Positions 10,101 through 19,922 of a stretch of DNA of 64,000 nt are shown piece after piece. How positions within the stretch are numbered: position 1 is the first letter of the stretch; every line of letters starts with the position of its first letter. The stretch is from Lamellibrachia satsuma. Lineage: Eukaryota > Annelida > Polychaeta > Sabellida > Siboglinidae. The position numbers were made by a program, and so were the translations under genes. The stretch lies in the NCBI GenBank assembly GCA_033239005.1, contig BSQZ01000006.1:8387662-8451661 (forward strand). The letters run 5' to 3'. The notes under the pieces were generated by a model that was not told the origin of the DNA, searched no databases, and worked only from the letters and a program-made list of their open reading frames with translations.

Positions 10101-10660
10101 GTGAAAGGCTGTACTGGTCGGTGCAGGTGTGTTAAGACTGGTTTGCCATACACTTCACTATGTCTCGGGTGTAAAGGGGAATGCCAGCGAGGTACACACA
10201 TTCTGCCATTTGTTAGACTGGAGTTATGCGTAATGTGTAACTTTGAATATGCATTATGCCCACAGATAACATAGAAAGACAAGGTAATTTTTGTATCAGC
10301 CGTGTGATATGGATTGAATAAAGCCGCGTTATTCATTTGACTTTGGCCTTGATCCTGATCCATGAAGGTTGTGAAATCAATTCCACTGGCTATCCAAGCA
10401 TTTAATATAATACGTTCCAACAGATAAATGCAAAAACATGGTAAAATGGCAAAACAATTATAATTTTCACAGTTAAAATTGACATTGACCCATGAACTTG
10501 TCCTCTGAAGGTCATGAAACTAATTCCATTCGATTGGTCATCCAACGAACTATCCAGATAGATCCCAAGTTTGTCTTAATCAGCCAAGTAGATGCAGAGA
10601 TATGCACATTTTAGACAGGGGATAATTTTCGGTGGTCGCCATCTTTGATTTATGCAAATG
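7127..10660 (+). mobile_element. ~3.5-kb DNA-transposon-like unit with ~170-bp inverted ends
   Basis: The sequence at about 7127-7296 reappears in reverse complement at about 10490-10655. Shared blocks include aatgtgcatatctctgcatc, tacttggctgatt, cttgggatctatct and ttggatgaccaatcgaatgg, with roughly 85% identity by eye. A further partial copy of the right arm lies at 10336-10400. The arms bracket a decayed CXC-domain gene. I could not define the outermost bases or a target-site duplication, so the superfamily is unknown. Confidence 0.65.
7472..10225 (+). pseudogene. Broken transposon-associated gene with EADSR/DSDV nuclease-like core and Tesmin/TSO1 CXC domain
   Basis: Fragments in several frames match one widespread invertebrate repeat-borne family. 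In order: an N-terminal CxxC segment from an ATG at 7472, a block with MPVITLDQPLHAIAK (around 8125), GSGWVEALTEAG after a frameshift near 8270, a segment with VLFMDGAAIVHYLPP (8830), VDVVFDVYKEDRLK (8955), EEADSRLMVHLDDA and RTVDSDVVVVS (9245-9345, an acidic PIN/FEN-like pattern), VTHAFCALAEGPSEI after another frameshift near 9560, and a CXC domain with CGCVKGCTGRCRC near 10090. At least four frameshifts and a ~180-bp insertion at about 9790-9960 disable it. CXC domains bind DNA; the enzymatic role is inferred. Confidence 0.7.
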
Positions 10661-10779
10661 AGATCGTTCCGGGCGAATTTTTGTTGGCCACCCGTCTGAA
10701 AAATGTTAATAAATATTTAGCAACATCTGTGCAAATTTTGGCAGACTCTTCCAAAAAGGCATTTTCATAGCACATAGCC

Positions 10780-10925
10780 GCCCCACTATAGTGTTTCTTC
10801 CAAAAGACACGGGTAAAGTGGGTGAACGAAACTGCCCAGGTTTTGAAACAGCAGCATGTGCTTTTGAACCCCTGTCCCCTCAACCGAAAGTCCGATGCTC
10901 TACCACAAGACCACCGCACCTCACA
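10780..10925 (-). mobile_element. tRNA-derived SINE
   Basis: On the minus strand, a tRNA-like head carries an A-box-like TGGTAGAGCATCGGAC (about 10893-10907) and a B-box-like GGGTTCAAAAGC (10860-10871) at tRNA spacing. The acceptor stem does not pair, so this is not a tRNA gene. The sequence continues past the B box in SINE fashion. Confidence 0.65.
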
Positions 10926-10943
10926 GATCAGAGCGTATTGCTG

Positions 10944-11097
10944 AGCTTTCAGGGTGGGTATCCGATAGATGTTAGCTTTCAGGGTGGGTATCCGATAGGT
11001 GTTAGCTTTCAGGGTGGGTATCCGATAGGTGTTAGCTTTCAGGGTGGGTATCCGATAGGTGTTAATTTTCAGGGTGGGTACCCGATAGGTGTTAGCT
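10944..11097. repeat. 30-bp tandem repeat, five units
   Basis: The unit is agctttcagggtgggtatcc followed by gataggtgtt. Units differ at only a few bases. Because 30 is divisible by three, open frames appear on both strands; these are by-products. Confidence 0.9.
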
Positions 11098-11224
11098 TCG
11101 TTTTGTACCAGATTTTGGGACGTTCTGAGTTTCATAGTTTGCGTACGTGCTGGGAGCCGTCTTATCTCCATGGGCCGATTTGGCCCAGGTTACCATACCT
11201 AATTCGTGTAGAATGACAAGACTT

Positions 11225-11600
11225 GACCTATATATGCTGTGGAATATGTTTATTGTAACAATAGCCCTAAATATGCACCGTTTTAGGTCGTGCATCAAAG
11301 TTACATAGTTAAACGACGAGTCTGACTTGCTGGCCAGGCGTTTCACCGATTCACAGGCCAGACGTTTCGTTCACAGGCCAGCCGTTTCGTTCACGAGACT
11401 CGGGAATGAACCGCCAACAGCTTTGTGCGTAATCAATTTGTGTACAAGGCAATGATATGATATAATATAAGCTATGGAATATCTTTAATGCAATAATGAC
11501 CATACGGTATGATTGTATGTCGTGCATAAAAAACACACATTTAAATACACAGGCGTTTCATTCAAAGGCCAGGCGTTTCGTTCACGCCACGTATACATTA
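11225..11600. repeat. ~190-bp satellite-like family, first cluster
   Basis: Two units share atgctgtggaatatgtttat(t), agttaaacgacgagtctgac, (c/t)aggcgtttc(a/g)ttcac and gggaatgaaccgcc. The same family recurs at 12755-13235. Confidence 0.75.
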
Positions 11601-12754
11601 AATGTATTATTCGTGTTAATAAAATGTACCATACCATTGATATTCCATATTGTAGTTAGGTAGATATGTGAAGTTTCCCAGACGCGGTAGACTATAACAA
11701 TTAGCCGCGTAAGCGGGGCTAATTGTTACATCATACGGGGCACGTTATTACAGCAAGGAATGCGTGAATCGCAGAGCAAGTGTCACTTGTACATGTTACT
11801 GTTATTACATTAATTGAATTATACACACTTTTACATTTTATACACTGTGCGCATAACAATGTATGTATTCACAGCTTCGTGTATCAAGCTTTTAATTTTT
11901 AGTTACCAAAAGGACTCATTCCTGGATTCTTACATAACAAACACTTGTAAATGGAATATAAATTATTGAATGGAATATGAAATAGTGAATGGCAATATAT
12001 ATATGTGATGCAACTGCTACTTATTTACATGATGCACACACGCACGCTCCCATTTCAATGAATCGTACAATATTTATTAATTGCTCAAAAAGGGCAGTGC
12101 GATATCAAAACTCAAAAAGACTGAACAAGATTGTAACTCAAGGCAAAACACCCGGATGGAAAGTGAACAAGGAAATCATTGGCTCATCGAGAATCCGAAA
12201 TTTTTTCAAGTGTAATCCGCTCTTCTGAGATATTTGTTATTTTTGTTTGATACTGCTAGCAATCACAGTACTGGTTACAGACAAATACGCTAAGCTTCAC
12301 AATTGATATAAAACGTTCACACGTCGTGGTTAAATAAATGTTTTTCTTTCAGTCATTGCCAGCACACAACTCGTTGGCTGAGCCATCGGTATGAGCCACC
12401 CGAACGTTTTTACAGTTGTAACAACCAAACACAATTTTTATAGTTGAATGCATAAGGACGATAGAAAATCCTGAATTTCAATTTAACTTCTACTTGGCAT
12501 AACCCCTTATACTATATTGTAGACATGCGTGAGATGATAGGCCTAATTATTATTATGTGGGCATGGATAAAAGTCACATCTCGTTAATTTCGTATCCTTA
12601 ACTCCCAATTTTGTGACAGTGTTTCTGCTGGTGGACTTCCGACGAACTACTGTCGATGATATCTCAATATGTGTGCTATGTTTTCGTAAAACGCCCCTGT
12701 AACAACTTGCCCCTGTATACAACTAGCCCCGGTCTCTCAAACCCAATTTGTGTA
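11601..12754. other. No gene seen; one strong hairpin
   Basis: AT-rich sequence without a convincing ORF. At 11695-11728 two perfect 12-nt arms (taacaattagcc and its complement) flank a 10-nt loop gcgtaagcgg. The rest is unassigned. Confidence 0.45.
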
Positions 12755-13235
12755 CAAGACAAGGATGTAATATAATGTAAGCCATGGAATATGTTTATTT
12801 TAATAACAGCCCTAAATAACTCACGATTTTAGGTCGTGGATAACAGATACACAGTTAAACGACGAGTCTGACTTGCAAGTCAGGCGTTTCATTCACATAC
12901 CATGCAGGTGTTTCGTTCACGCCACGCGGGAATGAACCGCCCGTGGCTTTGTGTGCACTCAGTTTACGTAGATAGACGAAGCTAGGCCTATATATGCTGT
13001 GGAATATGTTTATTGTAATAATGGCCCCCAAATTATGCACGTTTGTATCAAAGATACACTGTTAAACGACCCGTCGGACTCGCAGGCAAGCGTTTCAGTC
13101 ACGCAACGCGGGAATGAACCACCCGCGGCTTTGTGTAGAAAATATATACTCAATTTGTGTGCAAGAAAGGATATGATAAAATATACGCCACGGAATATGC
13201 TTAATGCAAACAATACCATAAATAAGGCATGATTT
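12755..13235. repeat. ~190-bp satellite-like family, second cluster
   Basis: About two and a half head-to-tail units of the family seen at 11225-11600, with the same blocks: catggaatatgtttattt, gttaaacgac, gcgtttc(a/g)(t/g)tcac and gggaatgaacc(g/a)cccg. Each unit ends with ctttgtgt followed by an aatttgtgt restart. Confidence 0.75.
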
Positions 13236-13242
13236 TATTTCA

Positions 13243-13553
13243 TATTGATACATTTGTGGATCATGCTGAAAGTTCCGTGGATCATATTAACATGTTTGTG
13301 GATCATGGTGACTTTTTTAGGATAATATTGACATGTTTGTGAATCATGTTGACAGGTTTGTAGATCATGCTGACATCTTAGAGGATCATGTTGGCAGGGT
13401 AGTTGATAATGTTGACGTAGTTGTGCATCATGCTGACAGTTTAGTGGATTATATTGACATGTTTGTGGATCATGTTGACAGGTTAGTGGATCATGTTGAC
13501 AGAATTGTGGATCATGTTGGCATGTTAGTGGATCGTGTTGACAAGTTTGTGCA
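13243..13553. repeat. Degenerate 21-bp minisatellite, about 15 units
   Basis: The consensus is gttgacatgtttgtggatca (20 of 21 bases shown). It is read in frame from 13333 as a 7-residue D-H-V-D-x-x-V repeat. Variation is mostly substitution, and the period is kept for over 300 bp. Confidence 0.85.
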
Positions 13554-13758
13554 GTGCACCCATCAACGCATGGACCACATCACTCCTGCCAAGTACGACG
13601 AGATCGTCAACATTATCTGTTGTGCTCGTAACGTGTTCTACACGACACCAGGGGGCCTTGTTCAGTTCAACGAGCTGCTGCAGAGTCTGCGGCGGACAAA
13701 GTCATGCAAGGACACATGGCAGCGGATAGTGAATGGCCTCGCGTCGGGCAATGTATGA
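13333..13758 (+). CDS. ORF of heptad-like repeats joined to a conserved-looking tail, function unknown
   Basis: This is a 141-residue ORF. Residues 1-75 are 7-residue D-H-V-D repeats from the minisatellite. The remaining ~66 residues are non-repetitive and protein-like, with KYDEIVNIICCARNVFY, TTPGGLVQFNELLQSLRR and SCKDTWQRIVNGL. This part has balanced composition, typical coding base use, and stops cleanly at 13758. It may be the last exon of a host or mobile-element gene into which the minisatellite expanded. No upstream exon was identified, and the family is not recognised. Confidence 0.35.
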   Translation: MFVNHVDRFVDHADILEDHVGRVVDNVDVVVHHADSLVDYIDMFVDHVDRLVDHVDRIVDHVGMLVDRVDKFVQCTHQRMDHITPAKYDEIVNIICCARNVFYTTPGGLVQFNELLQSLRRTKSCKDTWQRIVNGLASGNV

Positions 13759-15734
13759 TGGCGGAGTAGGGGGTAGCCGACTCCAGGGGTTGTCAGCTCG
13801 GTGTGATGGGTTGCTTCCCATCTAGGACGATAGAGTGATTTAGTTGACGCAGACCATTGTCGATGTTCTCAGTGTTCGACCTGATTGATTGTTTCCAGTC
13901 TGAGGTGACAGATTTCTGTAGCAACTTTGAAAACTCTAGATGTCGTAACATCTAATTGGTTACTTTCACTTTACAATGACGGAGTGACGTTGAGTCGGAA
14001 TAATCTAGAAGTTGTTAATGTACAGTTTGATAGGTTACTCCCAATCTATGATGACAGAGTAATGTTGTCGAGTCGGTACATTCTAGAAGTTGTTAGTGTT
14101 GACTGGTTGTTTCTAATTTTTTATCTAATATAGGTCAACATAATGATGTCGCAAATTGGCAAATTATAAAACCCGTGTGGTTGAATGTTGTATAAACTTG
14201 TTGTCGATTTTTACTATGATGTCCTTAAACAAAGCACAGTACGCAGATGATGGTTGATTTCGTTCTTATGCCCACCTGCATAATAATCGTAGTAGGCCTA
14301 CCGAGTAACATGGGCAAACAGCAAAGAAACACAAAGTCGTATAGCTCGTTAAGTTATTAGATTTCTTAGCGGCAATACAACAAAATCAAGACAACAAGAA
14401 CAATTATTAGAAAGTAATAATTTACACTTACTTTGGAGCAACAATTTAAACGAATGCGACGTTTCGACCCGTCTACTGCTGATCTTGTTCACGCACTGAT
14501 GACCTATGTTGTGGCTCAGTAATGTTATAATGTTGATGAGCCAACGTACGATACAATGGTGATAAACAAGTGGCAATCCAACTTTAACTGATGGTACTAG
14601 CTATTATATACCAACGCGTTGTTGACCACTAGTTCTGATTTGTTTGTCATTAAACAAGATGCAAGAAATATTTTTGGTATGACTGGGTGTGTAACTTGTA
14701 ACAGCATACCTAGGCAATGTCAGTGGACGCTGTGTACCATAGCGACTTGGCATGATGTACTCTTAGGTGAATTCTTTATCTGGTTATGCAATTACCAGGG
14801 TTTATTCTGACGTTGTTGGCAAGTGCTGTTACTTATGGTTATGACCTGTGTCTACATAGCTGGTTGTGTAGATATTCTCATAGGCTCATTGAAGCTCGTT
14901 AGTGCAATTTTATGGCTGTGCGATCGTAGACAGACCTCATGTTTGTAGCTTGTACATATTGACATTACAGAATGAATAATTACGTTTGCAAGCAAAATTA
15001 TAAGTGATTGTAAGTGTCGAAACACAAACACTTGTAAAGTAAAAAATTTTGTTAGTTGGTTTTTGGATGGTATTAAGAGTAGACTTGGAAATCATGGTCT
15101 TTTTGGCAAGGTTAATATAGTAAGTAATGTTACATCTGTTGGGTAAATTTTCTTTCATTAAGCACGCAATTGTGTTGGTTAGATGACTGAAGGTGCAAGA
15201 AATAGTAACTGTGTAGGACAAGGAGGAATGTTTATGTGAAGGAGACAGTATTAGACGTGTACATACGCATGATCTCATGTTGGTAGTTGATGTAGAAAAA
15301 TGAACCTATAGCATAGCCTTATTCTGACATATTCTCTGTATTCTGCGTAGGTGTAACAAATTGAACTTAAAACAATGTCTCCAACCAAGATGTGAGTTAA
15401 TTACTCCATGGATTTGTCATTGGCCAACCCAGACCAGAGTATCTGTTTTTCATGTGAGACTTCAGACATACAGAAATAACCAACAGGTTTGTGTGCACAT
15501 GTGGCAAGTTGAATACTAGCTGGATTTCACTTAAAGCGATTGTACAATGATTTTCATTGGTTGTCTCCAACGGAGCTAGTTGGAGTTTCGTATATACTTA
15601 AGATGCTCAAATTCTCTGAATTTTTCTATCCCAAATTAGATATAAATTAACAGTTCTGTGTGTAAAGTTTTAACCTTTAATGCTATAAAGCGATCATGAT
15701 AGCAACATGTTTTGTGTAGATGTTATTTTAACAA
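13759..15734. other. No gene seen
   Basis: AT-rich sequence with only short, composition-biased ORFs. No tRNA, repeat array or transposon motif was recognised. Confidence 0.4.
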
Positions 15735-15897
15735 AATAAAACAGTTGTTCAGTTAACCAATGAAAATCATTTTACCGTAAAAACAGTTGTTCAGTTAACC
15801 AATGAAAATCATTGTCCCATAAAACAATTGTTCAGTTAACCAATGAAATTCGTTGTCCCATAAAACAGACATTCTGTTAACCAATGAAAATCGTATA
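15735..15897. repeat. ~41-bp tandem repeat, four units
   Basis: The unit contains taaaacagttgttcagttaa and ccaatgaaaatcatt. The fourth copy is more diverged. It sits in AT-rich intergenic DNA. Confidence 0.85.
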
Positions 15898-17400
15898 TTA
15901 CCTTTACCAGGTAATTGGTGTTCTAACGCTGCGGCTGGTTTCTGTCTGAATCTCGAGAGACAACCTGGAGGTTTAGTGCAATGTACTACAACTATGCAGT
16001 GCATAGATAATTTTGAAATTATTTATCAAAATATGCTTTAGTAACATCATATATTTTGAGAGTATCGATTTGTTCATGTCATGTTTAAACTCGACACATT
16101 AAGATGTTGGGAAAGTTGTTTTTGTTGATTTTGTTTTGATTAGGATGGGACATGATTAGGGAAATTCAGTGTTTTGACTGTTGGTTTTAGGAAATAGTGT
16201 CTTGTTATTGTAATACTACAGCTGTTATTTTATTTGGTTCTGGTTTGTGTACATTTTTAATCCAAAATACGGTGTAATCTGTTTAAGCGTTTTCTTATAT
16301 TCAGTATATTCTGATCCACTGAAAGTTCATGTGGCAGATAGTTTTATTAGTAATGTTCAGCAAAATGTTATGATAATGTTTTGTTGTCGCAACAAAGCCA
16401 TAAGTTATTACGAAATAATTCATATACGTTACGCAAGGCATTATTCCATCGAAAATGCAACGTTTCTACACAATTAACATGCATAACAATGACAGTTCCC
16501 TGGTTTGATGATATTTAAATATTTAGAATATCTCACCATGACTATTTGATGTGACTAGAATATGAGAATGTTGTTGCTATGATGGTCAGAATTTCAGACT
16601 GTCGAACCATCAGATTATTTAGCTGGCAAGGAGCTATCCAAAACCGGTTGAAGTCATTTTGGCTAAATGAAAGAAATTTGTTTGATAAGCGTGTATACTA
16701 CCCCTTTCCAAAGCTTGGATTTACTGACAAAGTAAGGAACTAGTTACTGACTAAAACAATGAATTCATTACTGACAAATGAAGTACATGGTAACTTTCGG
16801 TTGATAAACAATGCGATTACTTGGTTGCAGAACGGTCCTATCTTAAAGTAGCCATGACCATGTTTAGAACCATCAACATTAAGACACTGGAATTTGTAAA
16901 CTGGAACATTAATTTTTAGTCAAGGAGAAAAAAAAAGCAGAATATTTGACGTCCAACTGTTTAAGCCAGCCATCTGTTGGGGTTGGCTTGAAAACAACGA
17001 CTGTCACGCGTACCTTCCCTGACTGGCAACATATATATGTAGGACCCACAAACAGTTGTGAAAGAGTGGTGAATCTATTCGTGGTTTCTGTTGCATGCAA
17101 ATATTTATAATAACCTATTCATGGAAATCAGTACATTTTGTTAAGGATTAGACTCCTTTGTGCAGGTGGAACACTAATAACTTGTTTGTATAATGGTTGT
17201 AACATAGGTTATAGAGTAGTCATATACTATTTATCTTTTGTGTTATATGTTTGTATGATACAGTTAAGTTTTGACCTAGGTTACTTTAACAATGGATTAG
17301 AATTTAAATACATGTATGTTCACTTCCTTTATAAGAATTGCCTTTCACAAGAGTATCAGTGAAACTAATTAAATGTTAATAAAAAAAGGAACGCATTAAT
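15898..17400. other. No gene seen
   Basis: AT-rich, no convincing ORF or RNA gene. It ends where the similarity to the 50.7-kb region begins. Confidence 0.4.
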
Positions 17401-17702
17401 CTGAAGCTGTGAACAAAGTTTATTAATTTGTTACAGACAAATTCGCATATACTGTGGACAATGTACAATTACCGTGACGTCAAGCTGGACCTCTGAAATG
17501 TCATCGTTATTATTGTTTTGATAGTGTTCATCAATAAATTAATAACCTTCAATATTAGGGTTTCTCATCGTTTATTTTTTTGTAACATTCCGTGAAGTGC
17601 CTTGCATTTGTCAAAAAGAAGGGTATATTTTGCCACATACTTTGCGTAAGTTGTGAAAGCATGATCACCCTGGCGAACATTCTTGTATGAAGTGACAATA
17701 TG

Positions 17703-18256
17703 TTATACCTTACCTTATAATACCTTATGACGATTCTGATCGCAGGATCCAGTTGGTTCCTCCATGATCAGATCTTCAGAATCAAATATTTTTATATCAT
17801 AATTTCCGGTTCCATTAGTTATTGTTAAAGGAGATTCATAGTCGTATATTATTGCCTGGGTAGACCAGAATTTGTCTAATTTGTTTTTAAATGAGTTAAT
17901 TGATCTAGCTTGCACTACAGAGTTTGGGAGACTATTCCATGGTTCAGCCACTCTAAGAGGGAATGCATTTTTCTTAAATTTATTTTTGCTCTTTGGGTAA
18001 ATATTTTAAGGGAGTGTCCTCTGTTTCCTGATCTAAGTGTGACATCCTCCCATTTCAGGAGGTTTGGTGCAGATTCATTATCGTACAATTCGTGCATTAT
18101 TTTGTAGACTTCTATCATGTCTCCTCTTAGCCTTCGGTATGCTAATGTGGGTAGCTTCAGTAATTTTAGTCTTTCTATATATGATAAAGTTATGGTTGAT
18201 ACATTCATGGAAACTGTTCTGTTAGTTACCATACGGTAGACATTACTAGTGTTCAT
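17703..18256 (-). mobile_element. 5'-truncated CR1-like LINE, copy-A specific
   Basis: Minus-strand frames give a CR1/L2-type reverse-transcriptase C-terminus: RRLRGDMIEVYKIMHEL, LKWEDVTLRSGNRGHS, then, after one frameshift near 17950, EPWNSLPNSVVQARSINSF. The 3' tail is a short aaggta-type repeat at about 17703-17730. Copy B runs from the equivalent of 17700 to the equivalent of about 18205 without this sequence, so it inserted after the duplication or was lost cleanly from B. Confidence 0.8.
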
Positions 18257-19691
18257 ACATACTCAACTTGACCACATATGCATGATTATTTCATATTACA
18301 CACTTCTTCAATTCACTCAGAAACACTTGTAACTAACAAATTGCTAAATGAATGATTATTTACTAACATTGGCCATTCAGAGTATTTTAACAATGCAATA
18401 TATTATTTCCTGATTTTTAACTTATGTGGAGTTCTAGCTGCTCTTTATACACGCACAATCCAAATCATTTTCTTTAGCATAATATTATGTAACAAATCAT
18501 AGTTCCATTATCTTTACATTTAACATCTTCATAATTTATGGAACAACAGTTGTTCATTTTTCACTCAATTTACTTTCTGCTGTGCAATTAAATGACCCTG
18601 TAGAGAAGAACAATAGGCAGTTGTGACAGTGTAGTTAATTCCTCTTTGGAAATGTTTTATTAGTTTGTAACATTCCTGACCAAAACACAAAACTTGTTAA
18701 TTTCATCATGGAAACATTTTTGATGAACGTTTGTTTAGGTAATTTAGTTCAATTATTATTTTTTTATTATTTATATAAATCATGATTACAAAGGGGAATA
18801 ATGTCAAAATATCATGATTTTTACTACTGGTCAACATCACTTTGACATTTTAATTATGGATAAAGTTATGTTATGGATAAATTCATTTTAACTAACTAGA
18901 AGGAGGAACTAGAAGGAATATACTTGTTGAATGAGTGCGAAAAGGCCTGTTCATGAATTGCAGAAGTGCAATATGCATGGTAACCTCAAAGACAGCAACT
19001 CCACCAAACTGCATCTTAGCAAATGGAATTCAGAAGCAAAAGCATTGAGAAACCACAGGAGTTACTTTATGTTTTTTATAGTTATATGTAAGAGAAACCA
19101 GGAATATTAATAAACACATTCAGGACAGATTAACAGCAACATAAATGTGGTTCCTTAGGAGGAATAGAAGACATATTTCGGAAGTCACAAAGATGTTTAT
19201 GATAATTACAATGATGAGAAAACATACAACTTCTAGGGTATATAAATGAAAGGGTAAAATTACAAAATGTCACCAAAAGGAAAGTTAAATGTCAGGAAAA
19301 GGGAAACAAAAAGTTTAATACTGTACACCATCAATTTAAACAACTGGCTCAGTGTCTGCGAAGATGACACCCAACCAAGGCATCTACTGAGTATATAATT
19401 GTCTCTAAGAATTTTTTTTCTATGAATACCATTCACATATATTAGCAGAAACCATAGACAACTGAATATATGCGTACAAAGAGCAGTGTCATGATCAAAT
19501 CAACAGGTAAATTAAAACCAGGATTTCAAAACATTACCAGCTATATAGCATAGTCAGACAAATACAACTGTACCAGCTGGACACAACCAAATACACAAAG
19601 ACAGCAATTAAAAGGAAGTAATACACAGAACATAATATTTGTTTGTATTTCTGTGCATTTCAGACATGTCCTACACTGTGACTTAACATGA
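18257..19691. other. 3' flank of caspase copy A, no further gene seen
   Basis: Shared with copy B in large part. A minus-strand AATAAA at 19692-19697 (conserved in copy B at 54623-54628) is a plausible poly(A) signal for the caspase, about 225 nt past its stop. Confidence 0.5.
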
Positions 19692-19922
19692 TTTATTTCA
19701 TGTATACAGAAGCAAGACAGAAAATGGTCAATTCTGTGTCCATGAGCTATATATGCCTAACAATATAAAGGCAGTGCTACATACACCATCTATAACAACA
19801 CTTGCAGCAAAAGCATTTCTCTACAACTAGCCTAAATGAGCAATACTGAGACAAGACGAAGGCTTGCCGAGGAAAAACCTCTACAAGATATCCTCGATGG
19901 GTAAATCCCCAGATATGATGCA

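Noticed and set aside
10849..10922. tRNA gene on the minus strand
   Set aside because: A and B boxes are tRNA-like, but the acceptor stem does not pair and the sequence continues as a SINE.
10650..11171. Minus-strand ORF with repeated YRIPTLKANT
   Set aside because: The repeat is the 30-bp tandem array read in one of several open frames; flanks are SINE sequence.
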